This document shows, one piece after another, positions 46,845 to 60,200 of a stretch of DNA of 64,000 bases. A program made the position numbers and the translations under genes. Numbering within the stretch: the stretch's first letter is position 1; the number at the start of each line of letters is the position of its first letter. Location of the stretch: assembly GCA_014529385.2 (NCBI GenBank), contig CM043951.1, forward strand, positions 110,815,469 to 110,879,468. The letters run 5' to 3'. Source of the stretch: Adiantum capillus-veneris. Lineage: Eukaryota > Streptophyta > Polypodiopsida > Polypodiales > Pteridaceae. The notes under the pieces were generated by a model. The model saw nothing but the letters and a program-made list of their open reading frames with translations. It was not told the DNA's origin and ran no database searches.

Positions 46845-48490
46845 GAGAACAGAGTGCAAACCCTGCGCTGGATCCTCTTGCCTCTTCCCATATTTGCGAA
46901 ACTTGTAGTTTTCCTTTATATTTGTGAGCCTCCTGGCCAAACTGTATGAACAAAAAGAGTTGCTTACACATACATGTAATAAGGGTGTGAGAATGGTGCA
47001 CAACGATAGTACATGTAATGTTGTGTTAGCAACAAGCATGGAATTACAAAGCCCTTTATTTGACATGCATTAACTGATGATACTAAGCCTCCATGAGACC
47101 ATAGCTAGGACACCGTTCCCAACCCTCTTGCATGCACGTGTGTGAAGGAGTATGTAAGTGCATGCATGCAATGTCATTTGTTAAGTACAACATACGGTAT
47201 CTGTTTCAAAGTTTCCTCATCAACTTGATGCCGATGAACAGTAGCAATGGATTGTCATCTGTCATCAATGATGCTGAAACGTGCTAGAGTACCACCATCT
47301 TCCACGCCGAGGGAAATCAAGCAAGATCCCAAGATTGTTAGACTCTTCTCATACTTTACTGCATTTTTAAAGTTGGAGAACACACTTTACACACACACGC
47401 ACACGCACGCACTCATGCTTGTCACTTATGACGCAAAGGTGTGCCTACTTTTCTGCTATTATAGTGGCAGATTAGCTTTGTATTCCTTTTAAGTTCATGT
47501 CAGACATCAAGTGCTTGGTAATTTTTTATTACCCACATGATCAGATCTCCACAACTCATATGGCTCACTATGATAGAAGAGGCCGCTTGCAAACACTGAA
47601 TTGAAAGGAGATGCACATACAATGGCAGAAGTGATCAAAAAATAATCCACATCAGAGAGTTGCACCATGATGAGCTTCCACAAGTAAGAGGTGCATAAGC
47701 TCAACAAACGCAAATTGAGTAATTTGTATGCATGTATGATGGAGAGTCCGGGTGCTTAAATTTTATGCTTGATGGTCAAGAACAATAGGGTAGATGTCAA
47801 GACTCAAAATCATATTAGAACTAGATATTGCAAAAACAACGACCATGACACTTGTCTCCACGTTTCCTTTTTAGGCCTTGCCTGATTCCGTCTGCTAAAA
47901 AAGATCTGTGAAAGCATCCCATGTGCACCAACCAAACCGATTCAGAATGTCTGGAATCTGCAGTGTAAGGTTGCTACTAAGCCTGCTACCATTATTTGAC
48001 AACAGATAGCCAAGATGCAAAAGACAAATCCCATACCTCCTTCTCTTCTCGCTACAAATTTTTTGCAAGTGCATCTCCGTAGCTCTAAGACAAATAAGGC
48101 AGATCCATATGAGCATTGCACAAGTTATCAAGGTGGACTATTGACAAAGAAATAGACATGAGAATCTTACTGCACAGCCTCTCCTACAACATTAAATGGA
48201 TCCGTTCTAGCATGAAGAAAAACAAAATGGAGACCCCCTTTTCCTTTGACAGCTGCATCACCTGCCAAGACACAAGACAAAAACAAATGATGGAAAGTGT
48301 ACAAATTTTCTCATATCTCTCATTCAGATAAAAGCTTATTGTGGTCCAATAGTGACGGATCCTGCAAATACATGTCATGTAGATGCGTCGCTATACCTCA
48401 GGCATTGCTAGTTTAAAAAACTGGTTGTTTATTAACGCAAAATAAAAGCATCCAAAACTTACCACTCTACAGGCATAACTCTAGTTGATC
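46845..48490 (-). pseudogene. Raffinose synthase / alkaline alpha-galactosidase-like (GH36) pseudogene
   Basis: Minus-strand exons appear in family order with GT/AG junctions. The first ends YDQLELCL*SG (donor at 48462). 48261-48170 reads DAAVKGKGGLHFVFLHARTD. 48084-48037 reads ATEMHLQKICSEKRRR. 47957 to about 47866 reads IPDILNRFGWCTWDAF, the family signature. About 47340-47200 reads GGTLARFSIIDDR*QSI. 46941 to about 46845 reads ARRLTNIKENYKFRKYGK, then EDPAQGLHSV. Plant relatives cleave or transfer galactose on raffinose-type sugars, or release it in plastid/cytosol. Stops at 48467 and 47255, a base gain in the second exon and a short T run at 47897 make it non-functional. Most of the C-terminal half (second catalytic Asp region) is absent. 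Confidence 0.8.
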
Positions 48491-49200
48491 ATACAAAGTG
48501 ACACCCAACCGAGGTCTTCAGACAATGGTGAATGTAAGTCCTTGGGTATGCAGCACGCCATAAACTCCATGTCCTCGTGGGGGCAGTGTCGACAGAGAAT
48601 GACCAGCCAACGCTGGTTCCTGAACCATGCCTCCCACAGACCGAAATTGCTCTTGACACACAGCACGCACGTGCAAGAGCCTGAGATCAGGCGGCCAGAG
48701 GAGAGACAAGATTCTCCATGCAAAGAGATACTGTAATGCACGCACACTTCAAGTTCTTCGGCGCACACCCTGCATTGAATAGGTATGCAGCCCGTTGTGC
48801 TTCACACACACATGCACATTACTATCGCGCGAGCAACATGAGTCGTTCCCCGGCACTCTCCATGGTTTCTTTGTTCTCCTTTGCACCTAGATCTCTAACA
48901 GTGTCCCTTGCTCGCAACACCCTGCATTCAAGCTCCAGAGTCCCATCTTCCTCTCGCGTGTATCCAAAAAGAGACACAGACAGACCTGCAAAGCCTCAAC
49001 ATAAGTGAGATAAATATCTAGTGTGTAATTCGAAAAGCATTTGGCCGAGGTAGGATGCATAGAGCATTGGTGTATATGAGGCTAATACGGGAGAGAGAGG
49101 TGCAGGTACCATGCGGGGAGAGAGAGAGACGGCAAGCGGAGCTCTGCCTGCAGCAATTATGGCAAGGGGCGAAGTGTGTACAGAGGGCATGATGGTGATT
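48491..49200. other. Region upstream of the GH36 pseudogene
   Basis: Possible decayed first exons: minus frames at 48768-48481 and 48985-48842 (LFGYTREEDGTLELECRVLR) follow AG acceptors. I cannot align them to the GH36 N-terminus. A GA-rich promoter-like stretch lies at 49090-49130. Confidence 0.3.
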
Positions 49201-52200
49201 TCTTAGCGCTCCGTTCCTTTCCTTGAATTCCTTTCGATTTCCAAGATTCCCTAGGAATCATACGCACTAATTAATTTCAAGAGACGGCTTAGAACTTCAA
49301 GTCACGGTCACAAGTCCCATAGCATCAAAGTAAATGTCCAGTATTTCTGTCCACGGTCCAAGAAAATACAGCTGTGCAATTTTTGAAAAATACACAGACG
49401 TCGTCTAAATGAGTGCCCACTATCTGTTTACAACCAATCAACATTTTAGACCTTTCAAAAAATGCTTGAAAATACAACCTTTTTTTTTTCTATTTTAGTC
49501 AACAAAAAGAGAAAGCATTGCTATAGCAGGTCAAAAAGTTAGTTTTGACGAAGCCCTAGAGCAGGGTTACTGCTTGAGCTACAGGAGTACTGCGCGAGCC
49601 AAGGAGGGTTCTTAGGCGGGCTGCCTGAGCGAGGTGGGTGGGTGCTACTCTTGGGGTGCTACTGGACTTGGTGGAGCGTCAGTTGCGGGGGGAGGGATTT
49701 GCTCGCAGAAGGCTGGGGATGGCCCCGAGGGGGGTCTCTTGCCGGCATGTGCCCGCCGCCTTTCCGCAGGCTCGTTGACAGTTGGTCGGGGCCTGCACGA
49801 GCTGAAATGGAGACCTTGACTTCTGGTTTGGCTCGGTCACAAGATCTACAGGGGTGGCAGACCTGCAGCTCCTGGTAGCAACGCCTTGCCATTCTCTCAA
49901 TGGGGCTTGGCTCTCCTACAAAAGCCTATACCTGGTTGGGTGGTTGTTGTGGTGGATTACGATTGTTGTGGGAGCGCTTTGATGTTGGTTGTCTACTACA
50001 AGGTGTTGGTGGCATATGACCCCCCCTATTGCAACAAGTACTCGGTTGTTTGTTTCGGTAAGGATTTTGTGCTTTGCTACTGTTTGAGATAGCTTGAGGG
50101 AGGCTTCTACTGGGAGTTGCACCTTCACGTTCTTTCCTAAATGCTTTTTGGTTTGTATGGTTGAGGCTCCATGTAGAAGCCTGGTTATCTGAGTGATGTT
50201 GTGAAATGTTTTGAGGTTTACTGTGTTGGCTTTGGGTGTCATGGCTCGATCTGAGCATGACCTGTAATTTCATTTTTTGGTTTAATATATCTCTGTCACT
50301 ATTGTGAGTTTTGCAGCAAAAAAAAAGAAAAAAGATGCTGCTTCTTTTCATCTATGTGAACTCAAAAATTTCACTTTGTGAACTAGTAAGTGCCTGAAAG
50401 CTTTAAAAAAATTGTACTCCCTTATTACACCCTTTTTAAGACAAGCCATTTGCCAATATTCTCTTACTCTTTTGGCCTATTTTCCCTAACTTTGAGGGAA
50501 TCTACCACAATTATTGGTTGAACAGGATGTGCAAGTATATTGGTAGACAATGTGTGTATAGCCTCGATTGGCTCTACCATGCAATGATGATCAATGCATG
50601 TTCAATTCATATTCGTTGCAAGGGAAGGTTCTTAAGTGGATTTCTCAAGGTCTTGCACAATTGAGGTCCATCTAGTTATCATTTTGGTCTAAAGAGCAAT
50701 GTTTCCAATATAGAAGAGCTATAGCTCTGTTAGGAAGAAGAAAATCTCTGAGTACATGATGTTGGGAAAACAAGAATAAATGGCACCTCTATAACAATGT
50801 CTTCCGATAGCAAAACATAAATCATTACAAAATGTACCAAAAGAACCTTCACAACACCACAACTTAAAGGTAAGTGATTCTTGAGAATTTACAAGCACAC
50901 GCCTATCCAAAAGACCACCAAAACTAGGAAGCACTTTCTTTGGTATGGATTTATAGCACACGTCAACCAATGCACTTGAGGAAAAGAGCTTCCCCTTTCA
51001 CTAAATGACTCTTCAAAACCACAGTATTGAAGTGTATACACACCACAAAACATTCGAGCTTCCACAACTCAATCTACACCAAATTTTATGTGGGCTGCCA
51101 TATCAAGTATCTTGTGAAAAACAGACTCTAATTTTCAAACCACAACTCCAAAATCTATGGACCTCTACGTGTGAAATTGGTGTGTAAAGAGCAAGGTTCC
51201 ATAGCCCGACTATGCATGCATAGAAAAGGCTAGTCGAGGACAAAAAAATTGCATGAAAAGGCATGCAAAAGGAACAACGAGCAAAAACTTGTAAATTTTT
51301 TATATTTGGTCGAATTTTTATATGATTTTAATTTATATACAAGTGACACTCCAAAAAATTCACTAATGGGCAGTAATAGTAACCCGACATATGACGCTAC
51401 GCTAGCGACTTGCACGACAATACATGTGCTTGCTCTAAATCAGAATAAGAAAACTCACACCCTTTTGACATAATTTCACGTCTATACATACAATTCACAA
51501 AAAAACGGGTGTCCAAAATGCGCGCAACAATGTCATTATTGTGTTTTGGGTTTCCATTCATAACTAGATTGAAGAGTTGTAGTATAAACACCAACTGAAT
51601 GAAAATATTGATCATTCAAGTTTTCTACATTCTTCTCCCCCATGATGCCTTATGGAATGGCCTTAACAATTTTGGAAACTCTTCAATAGGTTGCTAGTGT
51701 CTAGACTACTCAAAGTGGCATAATAATCACATCCTCCCCAAAAAAGAATTGAAGCATACACATCCATTTGAATTTTGAGTTTTTATTGATTGCACAAATT
51801 TATAGAATGAGAAAGAGTGTGAAAAAACCCTTAGCCAATAGAACCCTTCTCTTAAAAGCATTGCTTGCTTTGAGAACTAGCTCTTGTGCTAGAATTTTCC
51901 TCCTCCAAGATATTGGGAAAGTGCTCTTAGTAGGGAGATGGAACTCTTGAAGCTGTGATGAGCAAACCAAATTGAGGCTATGAGCTCAATTCCATGAGAG
52001 TTGACATCCAGATGTTATTCTAAAAGGCCTTGCCCAATATATAAACTTGGTGAAACGAGTAGTTTCCAAGATCTTATGTGACTTAAACAAGTGTGGTGCT
52101 CTACTCTTTACATGTATACATATCTCCCTCTTTAATCAATTGCAAAGATTTTTGTTGTCTTACCTCAAGTGCTTCCAACTAAAATGAAAGAGTCCATGAG

Positions 52201-52900
52201 ACGCATATACTTGTAGGTTTAGTTGAGCAATGAAAGAGTTTATTATAGTAATTGATGGTGTAAAATTAAATAAAGCATTCTCCACAACACTTGTGAAATT
52301 GGCACAATGAGGTTTCAGAAGTGTAGGAGCCTTTGGCTTGCTAGTGGCATAGGCCTTAGGATTTGTTTGATTTTCTTACGCTTTGAAGATAAGTCCATCA
52401 CGATTCTAAGTGGAGTCCGAATTATGCTGGTTTTTATTCAAATCAAGCTATGTCAACAAATAAGAGTGATGATGATGCTTTGAGTTTCTTCTGCTCAATG
52501 TACAAATATATGCTCTTTAAATTGATTTAAAAGGGATTTATAATGGTTTAACACTATAAGAGGAAAATTACAAAACCGTTAGCTACGGGCTAACAAACGA
52601 AAATAGAAAGAGAAAAGATTGTGTGTGCGGCAATAACGGCAGCAATTGACGCAGTAGTGGTTTAACATCAATATATGCAGTAATAGACGCGGGAATATAC
52701 CCGTAATTATTACCACGTACATTGTCGTGACTATTACCGCTACACGCCTATTCAAAAATAAAGGTGCTCATTTAGGTTGGGTGGCCTAAATGAAGACCTG
52801 TATTTTTGACCTGCATAAAACATATAAAACATCATTTTTTTTTTGGAAGAATATACTGGTATCCTTCTCACCCAACTCATGCATCATTCTCTAGTGCAAA
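49201..52900. other. Unassigned region; possible retroposon 3' end
   Basis: 49540-50335 is more GC-rich than its surroundings and ends in an A-rich tail (50317-50335), which suggests an old LINE or processed retroposon end on the plus strand. I found no matching target duplication. The rest (50340-52900) is AT-rich without recognisable genes. Confidence 0.35.
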
Positions 52901-52907
52901 GTAACCT

Positions 52908-52927
52908 CCCCCCCCCCCCCCCCCCCC
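52908..52927. repeat. C20 homopolymer
   Basis: Uninterrupted run of about 20 C. A 91-codon frame starts just after it (52929-53204), reading LPKGIATQDKATRTQYYGAF and ending at a GTAAGC donor-like site. It could be a decayed exon, but I do not recognise it. Confidence 0.85.
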
Positions 52928-53204
52928 TTTGCTAACAATCGCACTACCTAAAGGAATTGCCACTCAAGACAAAGCTACCAGAACCCAGTACTATGGAGCC
53001 TTCCATGGGGAGACATCAGTGAATCCCCAAGTCCACATTGAAGAAGGTGGCAACCCTGATAGCGGGCTTGCCCATGAGCCCATCTATCATCTACCTAAGG
53101 AAGTTCATCTTCAAGAAGGCAAAAGACTTGCTAGAGACGATGTGTCACCATATGCAATAGGTAAGCCTTCCATCAATTTTACTTCACAAATCAAAATAAT
53201 CTAA

Positions 53205-55080
53205 AGGCACTTAGAAGAGTATGTGGTTATCAAATTCCTAGTTGGTCTGATACCCCCTGCAGATGTTCTATGTAATGGATTAGGAATCAATGGGGTCCCT
53301 TAGATGGAGAAGAAGACTACATTCAGGCCCTCCCAAAAAATCATGCTCTATTTGTTTTTCACACTGTTGACATGGCACAGTATAAATTCTCATAAAGTCT
53401 CAATGTGGCACAATGTATATACAACTATTTTCATTTTATTTGTAACTTTTTAAAATAGTTGATCTTCTGCACGATAAATTGTCAAGGTAAAGTATATTCA
53501 ATTTCAATTTTTATTTATTTTTGGACAAATAATTTTCTATCTAATCGTCCTTCTCCTCATCGTCGTCCACTGGCACGTATATTTAATTGCCTTGACTCTA
53601 TATTAACACAAACAAAATTAAACAAATCAATAACTCAAAACAATACATACAATATTATTTGTTTAAACTTACCACTTATAGAGATCCAGCCGTTGAGTCG
53701 AATTGCCCGCGAGAGATGTGGTTGTTCTCCAACAACCATCGTCAAGTTTCAAATTCTATATGCTGCTCGATACCGAAACTTGACCTGAGATGGAGGATGA
53801 CGAATTCGAAGATGATGAAACCAACACATCCACAAAGACAATTCTATCTCTTTATTGATTTAGGAGCCATGGGCTTAGAATTGGATGACTCTTCTTGTAG
53901 AGATCTTTTGGAAGATGATTCGTAAACATTTTGTATACTTTAACTTATGAAATTTTTTTGTCATGTCATCCATTCATCTCTCTCTCCCCCCTCTTTGTCT
54001 CTCTAATTTTATGAAGCATGCTAAATTATGTTAATCAAGTGGTAGTGATTAATTTAATTGATAACAAATGTGTAGACCATGTGCATATTGCTGCGAAATA
54101 AAACTTGAGAAAACTAACATAGGTGCTATCGTCTCGTAAAATGTGGACACACTTCACTCTATCATTCACATGCCTCGACAAAAGATGGCGTCCATGTTTA
54201 GCTTCTCATCTCTGAATGCTTGCTTTATGTGAAGCCGCATGCATTGCTTTAAGATGGAGGAGGTCCTTTGTTGTTTCATGTTTATCCACATAGCTAACTA
54301 TTGTTCCATGTTTTCTTTTGTTTTTTTTAATCATATAATGTTTTTTAATTTTTATTAAGGGGGAGGGAAACACCAAAACAAAGGAAAACACTAAAATTTG
54401 AATGTTTAGGCGTTAAGACGGGTTTCGAGAATAAAGCGATAATTTTTGTGACAATAACATAAGCAAATGTCGCAATAACGAGCGTGCTAATATTTGAAAT
54501 GAAAAAAAAGCCCCCGCCCCCCCTCCCCCCCCCCCCCCCCCTTCTCTCTTCCCTCCCCAGCTGATTTTGGACTTTGTCTCTACAAAATGCGCTAAAATGC
54601 CACGATAAACAATCAGAGATTTTTATAGCGTAACTTGTACAAAGTATTTTCACATTCTCATCGATGGTGGGCACTCAAAGAATTTGAGGCCAGCCATTTC
54701 AAATTTGTTAACATTTCTTGTGCTTGTGATTTTTGGCGAGTGGAATTTTCCCTACTCTCAACTGATAAATTTCGAATGAAAAGTGATGTGGGGTGAAACG
54801 ATAATACTGCTTTCCAACACTTCCAAAATTGCATGTGAAGTAAAGTTGGTTTGATCAAATGAATGCCATAACTTAGGGAGAGTCGCTTTTTGAGCACTTG
54901 CCAAAGGAGTCCTAGCATGGGAAAGCAATGGAGACGGTAATCTAGCGCTTGTACTTGAAAGTGCTTTCAATTTTCAGGTCTAGGTGTGTATAGGCTATAT
55001 ATGTGTAACCATGCACGTGCTCTCTCATGAATGAGCCCCTGCGTAGCTACACTTTATTTGCTGTAAATTGCCACCCCAGT
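53205..55080. other. Unassigned region with C-rich tract
   Basis: No supported gene. 54511-54541 is an interrupted C tract (17 pure C at 54525-54541). Confidence 0.4.
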
Positions 55081-55085
55081 GCTCG

Positions 55086-55087
<2 letters not shown>

Positions 55088-55128
<41 letters not shown>
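55088..55128. repeat. (CT)n microsatellite
   Basis: About 20 CT units, 75 bp upstream of the signal-peptide-like ATG; CT runs are common in plant 5' leaders. Confidence 0.95.
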
Positions 55129-55134
<6 letters not shown>

Positions 55135-55202
55135 CACCGTCGCGGACACGTACTGCTGCTGCTAATCGGTCGCTTCTACTCTCCTGAGCTTCAAAGGAAT
55201 TG

Positions 55203-55332
55203 ATGGCTTCCGCGCAGGCATTCACAACTACGCTGACGTTGGTGATAATATTTATCATGCTAACGTCGGCTCGTTGTGGCGAGTTGTTTTGTGCTGCTGC
55301 TCGGCCTAATTCCACAACCCTTCTAAGAGATG
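55203..55332 (+). CDS. Putative first exon encoding a signal peptide
   Basis: ATG at 55203 gives MASAQAFTTTLTLVIIFIML, then TSARCGELFCAAARP. This is a short polar start, a hydrophobic core of about 14 residues and a small-residue cleavage site near SARC, as in a secretory signal. After 43 codons plus one base there is GATG|GTTAGT, a usable donor. If unspliced, the frame ends two codons later (44 residues). No downstream exon was found and I cannot name the protein. It may be an orphan exon of a dead gene or a small secreted peptide. Confidence 0.4.
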
Positions 55333-55358
55333 GTTAGTTCTTTTAACTCTTTTAACCA

Positions 55359-55362
<4 letters not shown>

Positions 55363-55401
<39 letters not shown>
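55363..55401. repeat. (GA)n microsatellite
   Basis: About 19 GA units, 30 bp after the putative splice donor, and complementary in sequence to the CT run 240 bp upstream. Confidence 0.95.
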
Positions 55402-55405
<4 letters not shown>

Positions 55406-56112
55406 TTAATGTCCTGGGAGCAATCGCAACTTAGGGACCTCAAAGATGTATCCAATGAGTCTTGAACTCCAGACATGTTTTCTTCACCATGAGAGGCAAA
55501 GAGAGTTAGATTAGCCACATGAAGTTGAACCAAGATTATATATACACGTCTACACAAGAAAAATTAGAAATATTCTCATGTAGGAAAACAGAGTCTTTTA
55601 GAGTGTTTTTCATACAATGCATAACATCATGAGCTTCTACTTGAGAGACACCCCGTACCTAGCTAGGTATGCGGTGCCTCCCTCACAGAAACTCATGATG
55701 TTGAGGTAAGTCACAATGTGGGAATTATTGTGAGAATTTGTTCAAAACTTCTGGGGCTACCACCTCATTGGCATGCAGAGGAATGTGTGTGTGTGTGTGT
55801 GTGTGACAAGAGAAAGAGGTGAGGTTAAGTCTATTGATCCATTCAAGAGCATGAAAACAGCGGGGACACATTAGACCCATGCCACACCCTACGGCATGGT
55901 GGCCCATCATTGGTTTAAGGGGGGCAAGCAATGAGTTGGTGTAGGCCTGGACACTCAGACATAGCTGGTATCATAAACCAACCCAAGCTATAAGAATTTG
56001 AAGCTTGACCGAGTTGGGAGGAGCAAACCCCAAATGGGGATGGATTGACTTTTGACGTAAAAGCAAGCAAAGTTGGATGATATCTACAATTTTGAGCCAA
56101 GATGCAAATAAG

Positions 56113-56147
<35 letters not shown>

Positions 56148-56166
56148 ATATATATATATATATATA

Positions 56167-56232
<66 letters not shown>
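56113..56232. repeat. (TA)n(GA)n compound microsatellite
   Basis: TA units with two CTATA interruptions to 56199, then GA. The flanks 55410-57100 contain no gene that I can support. Confidence 0.95.
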
Positions 56233-56233
<1 letters not shown>

Positions 56234-57099
56234 CGCATAATGGCCTATGTAAAGCATGAGAGCATGATGAAGGAAATCTCGCATGGTCAATGAGTTCACA
56301 TTAATTATTTGAGGACTAGTAGGTCATCACACAATCTAGAGGACTCAGTCATGTGTGGATGCCCCTTGACTAAGTGGAGGATGGCCCATACACCATTCAC
56401 TATTTCAAGTCACACACGTCTATGTGAGCTAGAGGTGAGCTAGCACCATTGGTGCAAATTTAGCAAGTTTTTCCCTAATCCAAACCAACAGCAGGTGCAT
56501 CTTTAGTTTGGGGTGGCAAGCACCCCAGCAAATCTTTCTCTGCAAACAACTGAAGGAAGAATATAGGCCTACTTTCAGGACCCACTGTAGGTGTCTCTAA
56601 AATGTCAATGGGGGAACCCTCTCAAATCACAAAAAGAAAAAGCACCCTCCTCCTACTTTTGCATTGAATGCATAGAAGGTATTCCCTATAGCATTCACAT
56701 AGCTATTTGGATGATTATTCATGGCTACGTGCATTGTCCTTTCGTCTTGTTGCAAGCCTTGGAGGTTTCACTATGTATAAACGATATAGAATTCAAGGCC
56801 TATCTTTACTATTCCTCGTCTTTCACAAATTTTCATGATTACAGCATACTCTTTTCCTATTCAACATGTAAGTACCCTTTAAAAGGGCCCTTTTGTATGT
56901 AAAATAGTGTAAAGTAGGGGTTTTAAAAACACCTTTTGTTGAACTCACTTTTTTTCTTTTTTTTCCATACAATTGTAATTGTGAGTAGAGACGTTATATT
57001 AACTACACAAAGAACGTACAAAGAACCTCAAGCGCACCATAAGCCTTGAGGGGACACAATGAGTTTACCAATACATAAGCAGGAAAGTTTGAACTTTCT

Positions 57100-58300
57100 T
57101 TTTTGATTGATTGTGTTGTAGCCTAGCGTAGTGATCTTCCCTATGGGCCAAGACTTAGGGAGGTGATACATCTTAAAGCATGTTTCCATTCTTTGGTTTA
57201 CGCCATTGATCCTCCTTTAGACCCTATCAAGTAGATAAGCTCAATACTTTCATGTATGATATCTAGCTACCACAAGCTGCCCCTCAACAAGTACTCATCG
57301 ATGGTTTCGATCTTTCTAGACCTGATTCAAAAAGCAATGCTTGGTTATCTTTGTGCACACCAAAATGGCCTGGTTTGGAATGTCGGTTTTCCCTCCCACC
57401 ACTAAGTCATTCATAAAGAATGCCACCTTTCATGTCTTATGCATCCATTTGCATACCTTGGCGGCAAGACCCCGTGAGGAGGGGTAGTCTTCAAAGAGAT
57501 GCAAGGGATCTTCCAAAGCAACTTTTCACCCAGAGCAAGTGTCACTACCAAGCCCTCGTGTGAGAATCTTGTTCACAGTTGAGATCGCCTCCCACAACAC
57601 CTTCCACGGAAAAATATTCATTTCTCTTGGCCATTTTTCTTCCCAAATGTTGCTTGCAAACTTCCTCCACTTCTCTTCAGACAAATGCACCCTTCACATT
57701 TTGATGAGCGAAGTGAACCAGTCCACATTATAAATCAGCTTCTTGTGAATTCCTATGATTCTAGGGGAGAGAAAAGATCCTATATTTGGGCCAATGCTAA
57801 GCTTTCCAATCAAGGTCTATCACGACGATAAGCATTGGCCTACTGCATAACAATTCTGAGACTCTATTCATAAGTATCCTTTCATTTAGTGTTAAATTAT
57901 GTGGCAACACTGATTGGTCCACATCCTTCCAATAGACGTTGACGTCGTGAGTCAGCTTGGAGATCGCTTTGTTATGCACCTTTCTAGTAGCTTCCCTCCT
58001 GAAGGAATTCAAGCGTCCTCCTCCAAGTTTGGAGAGCCATAATGACCAATGCAAAATGGAGCATTTGAAATACTGGAAGGCAATCTTTCCACTCCAATGA
58101 TGAAGTCACCTTGTTGCACTTTGTAATAAGCTCCCCTGTGCAGCCCCCAAGCTTTAGATTGGACTAGTTCAGGGATGGTATTTTGTCATATACCTTAGCA
58201 TACTTCCATGGGTCTCCTTGCAAGTAAATCTTTGCATTCCCAATCATTTCCCAAGTGAACTCACAAGTTTAAACTCTTATTAAAGCTACGACAAATGTCT
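57100..58300 (-). pseudogene. LINE (non-LTR retrotransposon) 3' remnant with zf-RVT domain
   Basis: On the minus strand a readable segment near 57690-57440 gives NIWEEKWPREMNIFPWKVLW, EAISTVNKILTRGL, SDTCSGC and EDPLHLFEDY. This matches the zinc-binding domain (CxxC...HLF) after the reverse transcriptase in plant LINEs. The upstream part (58054-57797, LWLSKLGGGRLNSFRREATR) could be the preceding RT end. Many stops; no poly(A) end located. Confidence 0.6.
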
Positions 58301-60200
58301 CGCCAAATAAAGAGAACAACTATTTGGATCACTCATCTATTAAAACAAAGCCCCAATGTCTTAGCTGTGCCTTTCGATACCTTGTCAGTATATGAAGTCC
58401 ATCAATATGCTTAGCTGCTATGTTTCCTCTTTGATACACTATATATCTTTCATTCTATCTATAGCTCTCTCTATTGTGCTCACTTTGTTATCTCTCCCTT
58501 TGGCAACTACCAAAGATAGTCACGCATAGCAAAATATTGGATAAGGCAATTTACAAAAAGGAAAAAAGTAATACGCTTTTGCAAGTTCTACGCTATTGGT
58601 AGGGTTTGAGAGATGAGTGGGTAGGAAGGCCCACACGATAGGGATCAATTAGGAGGAGGGGTTGGGTGAGCAGCTATGTCTCTCCCTCTTGATGCACCAA
58701 TCGACTTGGTCTTTTTGGAATCAAAGGTAACATGGTTTCCCCCTCTCTTTGGGAGAAAACACCCCGTCTATGTCAGGTTTGGCACGAGTGTCAATGTCAA
58801 GATATCTTCAATTAGACAGGGGCTTCAATGGTGGTGTGGCTATGTGCCATGAAGAGGCTTGTGAGGGACTTCCCTTCTCTTTGTGACATGGGTCACATCA
58901 TGTGTGTGATGCAAGGCCTACAAGATATGGAAGAAGGCTTTACAAGTATAGTTGTATGAGTGGTCTCCAAGCTCACTTTGGTCGATTCTGACTCTCCTTC
59001 AAGCCATAGATGCTGGAGTTGAGGTCAGTGCTTGGTTTGGCTTGAGCTTTGTTGTTGCTAGCTCTTCAATCCTCCTACACTTGTGAAGGTATTCCTTAAT
59101 TGTTCCTTGTTTCCTCTATTGGCTCATGTGGGCACAACTTGCCCATTGGTAGAGAGCTTCTTGTGGTGGCACTTATACTAGGCATGATTTTGTGCTTTGG
59201 ATGTTTGTACTAGGTTAGACTTCTTTGTAATAAATCTAGGTGTTGTGAACTTTCTATGATCTTGGATCCTCATGGCAATAGCTTGCATGAGGCCCTTTGT
59301 ACAACTTGACATTTTTGCTTATATGGTCTATCCCTCTGGGAATTGCAACAAAAAAAGACAATTTACAAAAAGGGATGCATAACCATAACCATGAAGAAAG
59401 CCCTTTTTATCTCCCTCAACGTAGTCTTCTTTTATGGCATGCCAATGCATTAAAAGCCTCATCATTCATTTTGTTGTTTTAAGCTTTGGAGATAAGGGGA
59501 TCGTGATAATAAGTGATGTGTGGGTTATCATGATTTTTATTTCTTCCCCCAAGTAAAAGTGATCATAAATTAGGAGATAATTAAAAGCTTTGGAGATAAA
59601 GCCATCGTGAGTTTAAGTGGTTTAGGTTATCATGGTTTTAATTTCTTCTCCCAAGTAAAAGTGATCATGACTCAGGACATCAAGTTGTATCAAGCAAAAG
59701 TGATGATGATGATGTTGCCAAGGGAATTCATAGTTTCCTTTGGAATATAGAAAGGTGCTCTCTCAATTTATTTGAAGACCTTCAAAGGTTTAGATTTGAC
59801 ATACTCAAACTTTCATGGACAATTAGATAGTTTAAAGCAGCTTTGGTTGGCACACCATCTTAAATTTTAAAACATTGCTTACACTTGTTTGGAGTGGACT
59901 TGGAATCGACTTTGAGGTTGAAAAAGGTAACATCACTCCAAAGAGGGATATAGTAAGAGTGGGTACGTGAATTCCTCTTTGCATACCTCTTTAAGGCGTG
60001 AAAACCATTCCAACATAGACAAAGGCATCAAGTCATTATCTCGTGCCAATTAGTCTTCTCATGTTTAGAAACAAATCATGCAACTAATTCTGGTGATGGT
60101 GGTAGCTATCTTGGACAAATTGTTACCATGTATGGTCTTTGTGCTACTTTAGACACGTAGGTCAAACTTATATTAAAAACGTTGTGGAGTGCAAGCAAAA
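58301..60200. other. Unassigned region with a two-unit degenerate tandem repeat
   Basis: A ~107-bp unit is repeated at about 59480-59575 and 59587-59675: AGCTTTGGAGATAA, GTTATCATG, then CCCAAGTAAAAGTGATCAT. A weaker relative lies near 52380-52480. No gene seen. Confidence 0.45.

Noticed and set aside
48481..48985. N-terminal exons of the GH36 relic
   Set aside because: AG acceptors and open frames are present, but the translations do not match the expected N-terminal GH36 sequence in any frame.
52929..53204. 91-codon ORF ending at a splice-donor-like site
   Set aside because: No recognisable domain, no ATG context and no second exon; mentioned only as a possible decayed exon.
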